Below, one piece after another: positions 1-7,153 of a stretch of DNA of 14,698 nt. Positions within the stretch are counted from its first letter, which is position 1, and every line of letters begins with the position of its first letter. The notes under the pieces are model-generated. The model did no database searches. It was not told where the DNA came from and saw nothing but the letters and a program-made list of their open reading frames with translations. The translations under genes and the position numbers were made by a program. Origin of the DNA: Bacteroidota bacterium (GTDB taxonomy: Bacteria; Bacteroidota; Ignavibacteria; Ignavibacteriales; Melioribacteraceae); the NCBI GenBank assembly GCA_023453125.1, contig JAEXUB010000158.1, positions 1 to 14,698 of the forward strand, in the 5' to 3' direction.

Positions 1-754
1 TGGTAACAAAATATTTTGCCGGGTAGATTGCAATAGAATCCACTTCCCTAATTACATTGCCGGTAAGCGCATCAATTACAGAGAGTTTTTCAATCTCATC
101 CCCCCAGAGTTCAATTCTTACGGCTTCTTCATATTGGTATGCGGGAATAACCTCAATTACATCCCCCCGTGCACGGAATGTGCCGCGTGTAAATTCGGCA
201 TCGTTACGGGTATAATAAATATCTATAAGGCTTCTAAGCAGTTTTTTGCGTTCAAATTCCACTCCCTTGTGCAGGAACAGAATCTGCTTTGCATATTCAT
301 CCGGCGCGCCTATGCCGTATATGCAGCTTACCGAGGCTATTATTATTACATCGTTTCTTCCTTCAATAAGAGCTGTAGTCGCTTTCAGTCTGAGACGGTC
401 AATTTCCTCATTAACAGAAAAGTCTTTCTCAATAAAAAGATCCCGTTTAACCACATAGGCTTCAGGCTGGTAATAATCGTAGTAGCTTATAAAAAACTCA
501 ACTGCGTTGTTAGGGAAGAAAGATTTGAATTCCGAATAGAGCTGTGCGGCAAGAGTTTTATTGTGTGATATTATAAGAGTAGGTTTGTTGTATGCCTTAA
601 TTACATTAGACATCGTAAAGGTTTTTCCGCTGCCGGTAACGCCAAGGAGTACCTGATGATTTAATCCCTTTTCAAGCCCTTCGGTAAGCTGCCTTATTGC
701 TTCAGGCTGGTCGCCGGAAGGACTGTAATTTGAAACCAGATCGAAACTTTTCAT
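1..754 (-). CDS. uvrB: UvrABC excinuclease subunit B, N-terminal part (cut by window edge)
   Basis: UvrB is the damage-verifying helicase-like subunit of nucleotide excision repair; it is loaded by UvrA and recruits UvrC. The reading frame is open from the ATG at 754 to the left window edge, giving about 251 residues of a protein normally near 670. The translation begins MKSFDLVSNYSPSGDQPEAI. It contains the Walker A motif GVTGSGKT at residues 38-45 and the Y-rich beta-hairpin YYDYYQPEAYV at 91-101, which inserts between the DNA strands and is diagnostic of UvrB. The N-terminus aligns with the usual start, so the ATG is secure although the Shine-Dalgarno is weak. The gene is divergent from the DUF3078 gene across 152 bases. 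The C-terminal helicase motifs and the UvrC-binding domain lie outside the window. Confidence 0.97.
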   Translation of the reverse strand, partial: MKSFDLVSNYSPSGDQPEAIRQLTEGLEKGLNHQVLLGVTGSGKTFTMSNVIKAYNKPTLIISHNKTLAAQLYSEFKSFFPNNAVEFFISYYDYYQPEAYVVKRDLFIEKDFSVNEEIDRLRLKATTALIEGRNDVIIIASVSCIYGIGAPDEYAKQILFLHKGVEFERKKLLRSLIDIYYTRNDAEFTRGTFRARGDVIEVIPAYQYEEAVRIELWGDEIEKLSVIDALTGNVIREVDSIAIYPAKYFVT

Positions 755-799
755 AAATGCTTTAAATCTAACCTATTAATGTAATTATATGCGCCATCA

Positions 800-807
800 C
801 AAATCTA
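800..807 (-). promoter_or_regulatory. Possible uvrB promoter -7 element (TAGATTTG)
   Basis: On the minus strand the octamer TAGATTTG fits the Bacteroidota -7 consensus TAnnTTTG. It lies about 46 bases before the uvrB ATG, inside the divergent gap. No convincing upstream -33 TTG is seen. The motif recurs before other genes in this window, which raises its credibility. No LexA-type operator was recognised in the gap. Confidence 0.35.
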
Positions 808-906
808 TGATTTTTAAAAGAAATTAATACTTTTAGAAAGAAATTATCATAAAAATTTATTAGGATTGAGAGCGAAATATCTGTTTTTCAAACACCGGAG
901 TCCAAA

Positions 907-1743
907 ATGAAGAAAATCATCTTATGTCTGCTTGTTTTAAGCGGAGTTGTTTTGGGGCAGAAACCCGATTCAACACTTAATAAATGGATCCCCTCTATGG
1001 TGGCCGGCCTAAATATAAGCCAAATAGCATTTAAGGACTGGACAAAAGGAGGTGATAACTCGGTTACCTGGACAATCACCGGGGATTTTAATGCGGTGCG
1101 GAAATCGGAGGACTGGAATCTTTCAAGCAGACTGAAAGCGACATATGGAAGGACAAAAATAGGTGAAAACGATTTCAGGACGAATGATAACGACCTTTAC
1201 TGGGATGTTGTTGCCGTTCTCAAAGTAGGCTGGGCTGTAGATCCATTCTTCAGTAATACTGTAAGAACACAGCTTACTGCGGGTTACGATTATAAAGTAT
1301 TTCCGGCTCAGCAGATAACTGACTTCTTTGACCCCGGCTATATTACGCAGTCGATAGGTTTTACTTATGATAAAGTGAAATTTATTAAGACCCGTCTCGG
1401 ATTGGCATCACAGGAAGTGTTTACTGACGTATATAGAAAATACAGCGATAAGGCGGGAACTCCCGAAATTGAGGCATTTAAACTTGAAACGGGCATTGAA
1501 AATGTTACTGAAACTGAATTGAAGCTTGATCATAATATACTTCTCAAATCAATGCTCCGCCTCTTCAGCAGATTTGAAAGCCTTGATATATGGGATATAA
1601 GATGGGACAGCGTTATAACAGCCAAAATAAACAGCTGGTTAAATGTGAATTTTTCGTACCTTTTAATCTATGAAAAAGCCCAGTCTCTTAAAACGCAGAT
1701 GAAAGAAGCATTACAGATTGGTATTGTATACACAATAATCTAA
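907..1743 (+). CDS. DUF3078 family outer-membrane protein
   Basis: A 278-residue exported protein. Residues 1-17 form a Sec signal peptide (MKK, a hydrophobic stretch, then VLG before QKP). The segment FKDWTKGGDNS at residues 42-52 is the hallmark N-terminal motif of DUF3078 proteins, a family found mainly in Bacteroidota and relatives. The rest alternates polar and aromatic residues in short strands (for example VNFSYLLIYEK near the C-terminus), as expected of an outer-membrane beta-barrel. The molecular function of the family is unknown. A GGAG Shine-Dalgarno at 897-900 lies six bases before the ATG. sufE follows after only 8 bases, so the two are probably co-transcribed. Confidence 0.85.
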   Translation: MKKIILCLLVLSGVVLGQKPDSTLNKWIPSMVAGLNISQIAFKDWTKGGDNSVTWTITGDFNAVRKSEDWNLSSRLKATYGRTKIGENDFRTNDNDLYWDVVAVLKVGWAVDPFFSNTVRTQLTAGYDYKVFPAQQITDFFDPGYITQSIGFTYDKVKFIKTRLGLASQEVFTDVYRKYSDKAGTPEIEAFKLETGIENVTETELKLDHNILLKSMLRLFSRFESLDIWDIRWDSVITAKINSWLNVNFSYLLIYEKAQSLKTQMKEALQIGIVYTII

Positions 1744-1751
1744 CGGAAAAA

Positions 1752-2195
1752 ATGAGCGAATTAAATATACAGGAAACAGAGCAGAAAATAATTGAAGAAT
1801 TTGAAGCATGCCTTGAATGGGATGAGAGGTATGCTCAGATAATTAAGATGGGGAAAGAACTTGCCCCGCTTCCCGAAGAGTTTAGGACAGAAAAATATAA
1901 ACTGAACGGATGCCAGAGCCAGGTATGGATTAATGCAAGACTTGATGATGGTAAGATTTACTTTAGCGCCGACAGCGACGCCGTAATAGTTAAAGGATTA
2001 ATTGCCCTGCTTATAAAAGTATATTCGGGAAGAACTCCTTCTGAGATACTTTCTAATCCTCCCGAATTCCTGAAGAAACTAGGCATAGACAATCATCTTT
2101 CGCCTACAAGGAAGAACGGATTATCTGCAATGATGAAGCAGATTCAGATGTATGCATATGCATTTAAAGCAATAGCTGATAAGCAGGGAGTGTAA
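1752..2195 (+). CDS. sufE: SufE-family sulfur acceptor for Fe-S cluster assembly
   Basis: SufE accepts persulfide sulfur from the cysteine desulfurase SufS, stimulates it, and passes the sulfur to the SufBCD scaffold in the cytoplasm. The 147-residue length is close to the usual 138-145. The family motif LNGCQSQVW at residues 51-59 carries the sulfur-accepting cysteine, Cys54. The middle helix VIVKGLIALLIKVYSGRTP and the C-terminal segment GLSAMMKQIQMYA are also typical. The gene starts 8 bases after the DUF3078 stop with a GGAA-type ribosome site, so it probably shares that transcript. No sufS or sufBCD is present here, so it is an orphan sufE in this window. A strong terminator follows. Confidence 0.94.
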   Translation: MSELNIQETEQKIIEEFEACLEWDERYAQIIKMGKELAPLPEEFRTEKYKLNGCQSQVWINARLDDGKIYFSADSDAVIVKGLIALLIKVYSGRTPSEILSNPPEFLKKLGIDNHLSPTRKNGLSAMMKQIQMYAYAFKAIADKQGV

Positions 2196-2213
2196 AGTAT
2201 ATAACAGGGTAAA

Positions 2214-2243
2214 AAAAATCCCCCGTAAATGCGGGGGATTTTT
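2214..2243. terminator. Bidirectional intrinsic terminator between convergent sufE and dhs-like genes
   Basis: Perfect 12-bp inverted repeat: AAAAATCCCCCG at 2214-2225 pairs with CGGGGGATTTTT at 2232-2243, with loop TAAATG. The GC-rich core is flanked by A/T tracts on both sides, so the transcript of either strand ends in a U-run. It lies between the plus-strand sufE and the minus-strand deoxyhypusine-synthase-like gene and should terminate both. Confidence 0.95.
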
Positions 2244-2263
2244 AGTTTTAAAGCTCTATCGGA

Positions 2264-3292
2264 TTATTTAAGGAATAATTTCTGGAGTTCTTTTTTGCTT
2301 CTATTCTTCCAGGCTCCCTTATGGTATGCATAACCTGCAATTAAAGGCATTGCAAGGGTAGCTTCGCTGTAAACCATCTGTTCGAAAGTTGTTTCAACTT
2401 TACCCCATGAACTTGCTTCTTTAAGAGTTGAGCTCGAAAGGGCTCCGTCCCTTACATCGGCAACTGTAATCTGAATTGCATACTTGTGCATTGGAGCGTC
2501 TTCCTGAAGAATATCAGCCGCAACTACAATATCCTGTGTAAAGTTTTTAGGAACGCCGCCGCCTATCATAAAGATACCGGTTTCATTATTGTGCAGTTTA
2601 ATCTGTGTCAATTCATAGAAATCTTTTCCGGAATCGATTGAAACGTGTTTTTCCGGGTGTGCGTGCTGGTGCATTACAATGCCGAACCCTGCCGAACAGT
2701 CTGAAAATGCCGGAACGAAAATGGGAACATTATTTTTATAAGCTGCATAAACAACGCTGTCGTCAACTTTCGGACCGCCGTTTTCATCAAGATATTTTCC
2801 GAAATGCCACAATAATTCGCGTGATGAGTAGGGGCGCGGTTCAAGAGAATCGAAAATCTTTGCTGTTGTATCGTCGCATACTCTTAATTCATCTTCGTCA
2901 ATGAATGTATCATAAATTCTGTCAATGTGGAGATCGCGCATTACATTATCGTCAACATAAGGGGAACCGATATAATGTTTGAATCCGAGGGCTTCAAAGA
3001 AGTCCTGATCTACCATAATTGCGCCGGTTGATACAATAGCGTCTACCATGTTGTTCGAAACGAGATCGTAAACAACTTTTTTAAGTCCTGCGCTGAATAA
3101 GCTGCCGGCAAGAGTAAGAATAACTGCGCATTCTTTATCGTTGAGCATCTTATCGTAAATCTGAGCTGCGCGGTTAAGGTCTCTTGCTGTAAAAGCCATT
3201 TTTTCCATCGAATCAACCAGGCTGATAACATTATGCTCTTTGATATCGATGTGTTTGATTACATCCTTTAGAAAGTCTTTTTTAGCAGGCAT
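2264..3292 (-). CDS. Deoxyhypusine-synthase-family protein (bacterial homologue)
   Basis: A 342-residue member of the deoxyhypusine synthase family, NAD-dependent enzymes that transfer the aminobutyl group of spermidine. In eukaryotes and archaea the acceptor is a lysine of (a/e)IF5A. Bacteria lack that protein, and some bacterial relatives instead make homospermidine or have unknown roles. Family features seen: an NAD-contacting segment LTLAGSLFSAGL at 59-70, VSTGA at 87-91, the turn GGGVPKN at 244-250, and SSWGKVE at 294-300. In that last motif Lys298 matches the active-site lysine that forms the enamine intermediate in the human enzyme (WGK). AAGGAGA at 3299-3305, seven bases before the ATG, fixes the start. 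It lies downstream of the epimerase on the same strand after 102 bases, but has its own promoter candidate. The natural substrate cannot be decided from sequence alone. Confidence 0.9.
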   Translation of the reverse strand: MPAKKDFLKDVIKHIDIKEHNVISLVDSMEKMAFTARDLNRAAQIYDKMLNDKECAVILTLAGSLFSAGLKKVVYDLVSNNMVDAIVSTGAIMVDQDFFEALGFKHYIGSPYVDDNVMRDLHIDRIYDTFIDEDELRVCDDTTAKIFDSLEPRPYSSRELLWHFGKYLDENGGPKVDDSVVYAAYKNNVPIFVPAFSDCSAGFGIVMHQHAHPEKHVSIDSGKDFYELTQIKLHNNETGIFMIGGGVPKNFTQDIVVAADILQEDAPMHKYAIQITVADVRDGALSSSTLKEASSWGKVETTFEQMVYSEATLAMPLIAGYAYHKGAWKNRSKKELQKLFLK

Positions 3293-3326
3293 TTATATTC
3301 TCCTTATAATTTAATTTTCTTATCCG

Positions 3327-3334
3327 CAAATATA
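3327..3334 (-). promoter_or_regulatory. Possible promoter -7 element (TATATTTG) for the dhs-like gene
   Basis: The minus-strand octamer TATATTTG fits the TAnnTTTG consensus and sits about 35 bases before the ATG, leaving a short leader that contains the AAGGAGA ribosome site. No strong -33/-35 element is visible. The identical octamer stands before rplM and before the YkuD gene. It suggests that this gene can be transcribed independently of the upstream epimerase. Confidence 0.4.
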
Positions 3335-3394
3335 ATTACTTGGGGGGAATTATGAACTAATAAATGAAATATTAACCGCGAAATGGGATATTTT

Positions 3395-4432
3395 TTAAAA
3401 AAACCACTTGGCGGCAGCCAGAATTCCCTGTTTCCAGGGGACCCGGTGTGATATTCCGGTCTGGTCTTTAAATGAGTCAAGATTGTCCAGATACCATTTG
3501 TAGTTTCTAACCAGAGCATCCTTGTTGGAGTATCTGGGGGAAAAACCAAGAATCTTTTCCGCTTTTTCTATGGATACGAATGAGTCCCTGGATGCGGTTT
3601 CGTAGACCCACTTATATAAAGGGGAGAGATGCAGAAATTCAAGAATCTTCAGTGCGGCAATTACAGGTCCCTCCGGCAGTCCGATTATTTTCTTTCCGTA
3701 ACCGGCGTAATCCAATACGGACTGGTAATCCTCTTTCATTGTAGTAAAGTTCTTTGCGCCGATATTAAAGGTATCATTAACAATTTTTTCGTTAAGGGTC
3801 GCGCAGAGCCAGATAGCATCGCACAAATCCTCAACATCAAGAAGCTGATACCGGTTGCTTCCGTCCCCGATCATCGGGAAGTTCTTTTTGTCCTTTGCCC
3901 AGTCATAAAACAGGGCAAAGACTCCAAGCCGTTCGGGCCCTATAAAAGATTTAGGGCGGAGTATTGGTACACACATTCCTTTTTCTCTAAAGAGGAGGCA
4001 TTCATTCTCTGCCTCAATTTTAGCCTGACCGTAAGGTCCTACTCCTTCAAGCCTGTCTGTTTCGTAAATGGGGTGATGGTCCGGTATGCCGTAAACTGCT
4101 GTAGAGGAAATATGGATAAATCTTTTTACTCCCGCCTTCTCCGAAGCGGTAAGGAGCTTTCTGGTACCGATAATATCCGTTGAACGTATTTCATCGGGAG
4201 AATAGAGTGGAAGCGCAGCCGCGGTATGGATTACTATATCTATATTAGATACCGCTCTTTCAACCATACTTTCATTCCGGATATCGCCTGTTAAAATCTC
4301 TATTTTATCTTTACAGTCGTTGTAATTAAAATCCGCAATATCAAGGGAAATAACGCTGTGTCCTTTTTCAAGAAGAAAGCGAATCATATTAATGCCGAGG
4401 AACCCTGCCCCTCCGGTAACCAGAAATCTCAT
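3395..4432 (-). CDS. NAD(P)-dependent epimerase/dehydratase (extended SDR)
   Basis: A 345-residue extended short-chain dehydrogenase/reductase, probably acting on a nucleotide-activated sugar or a related substrate. The Rossmann motif GGAGFLG (residues 7-13) follows the first strand MRFLVT, and Asp31 at the end of the second strand favours NAD(H). Other family signs are the acidic turn GDIRN (49-53), the catalytic triad with SST (109-111) and YGQAK (Tyr134 and Lys138), and the C-terminal ending SIEKAEKILGFSPRYS typical of sugar epimerases. The exact substrate is not recognisable. An AGGA ribosome site lies 6-10 bases upstream. The gene is divergent from the 4661 gene. No terminator is seen after it, so read-through into the dhs-like gene is possible. 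Confidence 0.88.
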   Translation of the reverse strand: MRFLVTGGAGFLGINMIRFLLEKGHSVISLDIADFNYNDCKDKIEILTGDIRNESMVERAVSNIDIVIHTAAALPLYSPDEIRSTDIIGTRKLLTASEKAGVKRFIHISSTAVYGIPDHHPIYETDRLEGVGPYGQAKIEAENECLLFREKGMCVPILRPKSFIGPERLGVFALFYDWAKDKKNFPMIGDGSNRYQLLDVEDLCDAIWLCATLNEKIVNDTFNIGAKNFTTMKEDYQSVLDYAGYGKKIIGLPEGPVIAALKILEFLHLSPLYKWVYETASRDSFVSIEKAEKILGFSPRYSNKDALVRNYKWYLDNLDSFKDQTGISHRVPWKQGILAAAKWFF

Positions 4433-4508
4433 TTTCTTTTCCTATTAAATTGTAAAAATAAGCAATTCCTCAATTTAATTCCTTTTGAAGCGGGGCTTTT
4501 TCAGTTTA

Positions 4509-4535
4509 ACTCAATGTGTACTCAGCGAAACTCAG
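4509..4535. repeat. Three helically phased ACTCA repeats in a divergent gap
   Basis: ACTCA begins at 4509, 4520 and 4530; the last two copies extend to ACTCAG. The spacing of 11 and 10 bases puts the copies on the same face of the helix. They lie in the 228-base gap between the divergent epimerase and the 4661 gene, where a regulator could bind. This may be chance. Nothing else firm is seen in the gap: no RNA gene and no convincing promoter. Confidence 0.3.
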
Positions 4536-4660
4536 TAACCGGATAAGTTTGATATGCGCCCCCTCCCTTAGAGTACAAATCTCAGCAGGAAATATCGAAG
4601 TTGAGCGACAGGATTTTTATTGCGCGGTTTTATATCTTTCATTATTCAAGCGGACGGAAA

Positions 4661-5302
4661 ATGAAGCGAACGGTTATTTATATTTTTATTCTTTTAGCCT
4701 GCTTTGGCATTTCAGCCAGGGCACAGGTAAATAAGCCGGCAGAAATAAAATATAAAGTCAGCTATGAAGGGGAAGCAGTATGGCTGAACCTTTATCTCAA
4801 CAACTTAAATTTCAGGCTTGAAAGAAAAACCGCCGTTGATAATCAGATATATCTCTTTGCCGGGGGAATTTCAGCCGTCTTATACCCGGCGCAGAACATT
4901 TATGCGGAGTATGACGACATTAAGGATGAACTGCTGAATGAAAAACCTCCCATTGCCGGCTACCCGGATAAGCCGGGCCTTTCGAAAACCGGAATTAAAA
5001 AGGATATTCTTGGCATTGAATGCGAGAAATGGATTCTAAAGAACAGCTTTACTTCTGTTGAAATTTATGTTAACAGTAATCTTAAATTTAACCCGAAAAT
5101 TCTTGACCTGTTGCCGAAGTATTCTGTAGACTGGCAGGAAATAGTGAAGAAGGAAAAAGCAATGCCTCTGCTTGTAATTATAAAGGATGATGCAGGGGAG
5201 TCAATTTATAGATTTGAAGCATATGACATAAATCTTGAAGAGCAGGATAAAGCGCTTTTCATTATTCCTTACAATTTTGAAAAAAGGGGAAAAAGAAAAT
5301 GA
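4661..5302 (+). CDS. Exported protein of unknown function (possibly DUF4412-like)
   Basis: The start is placed at the ATG at 4661, giving 213 residues, rather than at the in-frame ATG at 4601, because the protein then begins with a signal sequence (MKRTVIYIFILLACFGISARAQ). The cleavage site is either ARA before Gln22 (signal peptidase I) or Cys14 of LLAC as a lipobox; the first looks more natural. A GGA-rich ribosome site lies at 4652-4658. The mature part is predicted to be mostly beta strands. The segment GIKKDILGIECEKWIL (111-126) followed by a strand with an EIYV motif resembles DUF4412-type periplasmic proteins, but this match is from memory only. The stop codon overlaps the nitrilase start (ATGA at 5299-5302), so translation of the two is probably coupled. 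The biochemical role is unknown. Confidence 0.75.
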   Translation: MKRTVIYIFILLACFGISARAQVNKPAEIKYKVSYEGEAVWLNLYLNNLNFRLERKTAVDNQIYLFAGGISAVLYPAQNIYAEYDDIKDELLNEKPPIAGYPDKPGLSKTGIKKDILGIECEKWILKNSFTSVEIYVNSNLKFNPKILDLLPKYSVDWQEIVKKEKAMPLLVIIKDDAGESIYRFEAYDINLEEQDKALFIIPYNFEKRGKRK

Positions 5303-6252
5303 AAGAGAAAAAGAGATTTATTAATGCGGCTGTAGTCCAGGATCCGCCGGTTTTCTTAAACCTTAAGGCTACAATTGAAAAGGTTGAAAAGATAATGAAG
5401 CAGGCTGCAAAAGAAGAGACTGATATTATTGTATTTCCAGAGACCTGGCTTCCCTGTTATCCGGTATGGATCGATTCTTCGCCGAACGCGGCAATATGGG
5501 GGCATCAGCCTTCCAAATCATTATTTAAAGTACTCTACAAAAACTCCATCGAGGTTCCCGGGGATGAGCTGGTTAAACTCCTTTCACTTGCAAAGAAATA
5601 TAAAATGTATGCTGTAATAGGAATAAATGAAGTTGAGAAGGGGACTATATATAATTCACTTTTGTATCTTGATAAAGACGGCAGGAATTATACTCTGCAT
5701 AGAAAACTGGTGCCTACATATACCGAGAGAATGGTCTGGGGGCGCGGCGACGGCACAGGACTGAAAGTTCACAATACGGAATTCGGAGTTTTAGGCGGAC
5801 TGATATGCTGGGAGCATTGGATGCCGTTAACAAGGTCGTATATGCATTCATTCAACGAGGTTATTCATGCGGCTGTCTGGCCTTCGGTTCACGATGTGCA
5901 TCTCCTTGCAAGCAGACATTATGCGTTCGAAGGAAGGACATTTGTTGCCGCAGCCGGAACCTGCCTGACCAAAGGGGATATTCTGGAAGGATGGAAATCT
6001 CTCAGGCTTAAAAGTGAGCCGGGTATTGAGCTGCTTAATGCTCTTCCGGGGAAAGATAATGAAGTAATTATGTGCGGAGGAAGTACCATAATTGCACCGG
6101 ATGCTACACTTCTGATAAAACAGAATTTCGAAAGCCCCGGCATTTTTTATGCAAGAATTGATACCGAGAGAATTATTGAAGAAAAGATAAACCTCGATAC
6201 GGACGGGCACTATTCACGTCCCGATATATTCAGGCTGGATGTAAAATTTTGA
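5299..6252 (+). CDS. Nitrilase (carbon-nitrogen hydrolase, branch 1)
   Basis: Nitrilases hydrolyse nitriles to carboxylic acids and ammonia in the cytoplasm, using a Glu-Lys-Cys triad. All three residues are present in the 317-residue protein: Glu48 in FPETWLPCYP, Lys136 in LHRKLVPTYTER and Cys170 in GGLICWEHWMPL. The CWE context followed by MPL, and the PETW..YP segment, are typical of true nitrilases (branch 1) rather than amidases or carbamoylases of the superfamily. The length is near that of aliphatic and aryl nitrilases (310-350). The natural nitrile cannot be told. The gene overlaps the upstream exported-protein gene by 4 bases and ends at a terminator 6 bases downstream. The protein itself has no signal peptide, so it acts inside the cell. 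Confidence 0.93.
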   Translation: MKEKKRFINAAVVQDPPVFLNLKATIEKVEKIMKQAAKEETDIIVFPETWLPCYPVWIDSSPNAAIWGHQPSKSLFKVLYKNSIEVPGDELVKLLSLAKKYKMYAVIGINEVEKGTIYNSLLYLDKDGRNYTLHRKLVPTYTERMVWGRGDGTGLKVHNTEFGVLGGLICWEHWMPLTRSYMHSFNEVIHAAVWPSVHDVHLLASRHYAFEGRTFVAAAGTCLTKGDILEGWKSLRLKSEPGIELLNALPGKDNEVIMCGGSTIIAPDATLLIKQNFESPGIFYARIDTERIIEEKINLDTDGHYSRPDIFRLDVKF

Positions 6253-6257
6253 TCAAA

Positions 6258-6282
6258 AAAAACGGGGCAAAGCCCCGTTTTT
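6258..6282. terminator. Bidirectional intrinsic terminator between nitrilase and lipoprotein genes
   Basis: Perfect 11-bp inverted repeat: AAAAACGGGGC at 6258-6268 and GCCCCGTTTTT at 6272-6282, with loop AAA. Both strands yield a GC-rich hairpin followed by a U-run, so it serves the two convergent genes. The stop codon of the minus-strand lipoprotein gene (TAA at 6283-6281) starts inside the right arm, so that transcript is terminated almost directly behind its coding region. Confidence 0.95.
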
Positions 6283-6889
6283 ATAATTGAAGATTCTGCT
6301 CTTCCTCTCCGCTCTCCTGCTGGGGATAAATTTCGAGATACGGTGAGTATTTTAGGCCGATGAATTTCCCTTCCACAAAATAGAAAATAAACGAATCATA
6401 GAAAGCCCCCTCTTCATCTTTATATAGGGCATAGGTAAGTTCTTCCAGAGCCTCGTCGGTGCTTGTAAGCGCTGGCTGTCCAAAGAGAAGCAGGAAATCC
6501 TCCTTGGGCATATCTTTGGTAATTGTGAACTGTTTTGCTTTGAATTCTCCGTTAAGGTCGAGCCCGGTTAAGAAATAAATTTTATCGCGTGACCTTTTCT
6601 GAAAGTGAAATGCTACGGTTTTATATGTAAATACAAAAGTGCTGTCGAAGAATCTTTCATCGGTCGGGTTCTGCAGTGAATCAATTTCAATCTGAGCCGG
6701 TTCGCCGAATTTGGTTTTGACATCGGCAAAATCAACAATGAATCTTTTTTTAAGCACATCAAAGACTTCATTGAGGTTTTCTTTGAAAACCGGATTAACA
6801 TAATTTTCTGACGTTTCCTTTTTATTCCCGCAGGCAGCAGTCAAAATTATAAGGCAGGGGAAAATGAAAAACCGGAGCAACTTTTTCAT
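6281..6889 (-). CDS. Predicted lipoprotein of unknown function
   Basis: The start is placed at the ATG at 6889 (202 residues) instead of the in-frame ATG at 6916. A GAGGT ribosome site at 6894-6898 precedes it, and the protein then opens with a lipoprotein signal (MKKLLRFF, hydrophobic core, LTAAC). Cys20 would be lipidated. No Asp follows the cysteine, so the E. coli inner-membrane retention rule gives no hint. The mature part may hold two similar halves, each with an FG-x-P turn: FGEP at 61-64 and FGQP at 136-139. Paired FGxP motifs of this type occur in small alpha/beta lipoproteins of the SmpA/BLIP-like fold, but I cannot assign a family. The C-terminal tail is acidic and Gln-rich. It stands alone on the minus strand, divergent from rplM. 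Confidence 0.8.
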   Translation of the reverse strand: MKKLLRFFIFPCLIILTAACGNKKETSENYVNPVFKENLNEVFDVLKKRFIVDFADVKTKFGEPAQIEIDSLQNPTDERFFDSTFVFTYKTVAFHFQKRSRDKIYFLTGLDLNGEFKAKQFTITKDMPKEDFLLLFGQPALTSTDEALEELTYALYKDEEGAFYDSFIFYFVEGKFIGLKYSPYLEIYPQQESGEEEQNLQL

Positions 6890-6913
6890 AAAGACCTCAA
6901 AAAAAATAATGGA

Positions 6914-6945
6914 CAAAGATTAAAAAAACAGGAGCGATGAGCAAA
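6914..6945 (-). promoter_or_regulatory. Possible promoter of the lipoprotein gene
   Basis: On the minus strand TTTGCT (6940-6945) is followed after 17 bases by TAATCTTTG (6914-6922). This fits a loose sigma-70 layout, and also a TTTG...TTTG Bacteroidota-type layout in which the -7 element has one extra base. It lies 25 bases before the ATG at 6889. The spacer contains a T-run. Confidence 0.35.
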
Positions 6946-7025
6946 TGCCCCATAGAAGCGAAAGGGGATTGCGCGCCCCGGCTCTCTTCAATTAATGTGA
7001 CAAATTGGGGAGGGGTATGGTTTAA

Positions 7026-7058
7026 AAAACCTCGAAAATGACGATTTTTTAGGGTTTT
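7026..7058. other. A/T-rich hairpin upstream of the rplM promoter
   Basis: AAAACCT at 7026-7032 can pair with AGGGTTTT at 7051-7058 (one bulged G). Between them AAAAT (7035-7039) and ATTTT (7044-7048) can extend the helix around a small GACG loop. U-rich sequence follows on the plus strand. It lies in the gap between the divergent lipoprotein and rplM genes, where no coding transcript needs ending. It may stop spurious transcripts or be a chance A/T-rich fold. Confidence 0.3.
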
Positions 7059-7091
7059 ATTTTTAGCAGATTAGTTTTAAATACCATTTTC

Positions 7092-7122
7092 TTGACATTT
7101 AAAAGAAGTGGGGATATATTTG
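7092..7122 (+). promoter_or_regulatory. Strong promoter for the rplM-rpsI operon
   Basis: TTGACA at 7092-7097 (perfect -35), a 17-base spacer, and TATATT at 7115-7120 (five of six -10 bases). The -10 extends to TATATTTG, which also fits the Bacteroidota TAnnTTTG element. Transcription would start near 7127-7130, leaving a leader of about 37 bases before the GTG start. This is the best promoter in the window, as expected for ribosomal protein genes. Confidence 0.8.
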
Positions 7123-7153
7123 AAGCCTTTATTATAAGAAAAAGTGTGTTTTT

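Noticed and set aside
134..568. A 144-codon plus-strand open frame.
   Set aside because: It is antisense to uvrB, whose minus-strand translation is unmistakable; the plus-strand product resembles nothing and has no ribosome site.
3293..3394. A terminator between the epimerase and dhs-like genes.
   Set aside because: The gap holds A/T and C runs (CCCCCC on the minus strand) but no inverted repeat followed by a U-run.
4484..4500. Hairpin-plus-T-run (AAGC/GCTT) in the divergent gap as a terminator.
   Set aside because: The stem has only four pairs and no transcript needs ending there.
4601..4660. Earlier ATG for the exported protein adding 20 residues.
   Set aside because: It would bury the signal peptide behind a basic, polar stretch; the ATG at 4661 gives a normal signal sequence.
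6890..6916. Earlier ATG for the lipoprotein adding nine residues.
   Set aside because: GAGGT at 6894-6898 fits the start at 6889, and the shorter form has a normal lipoprotein signal length.
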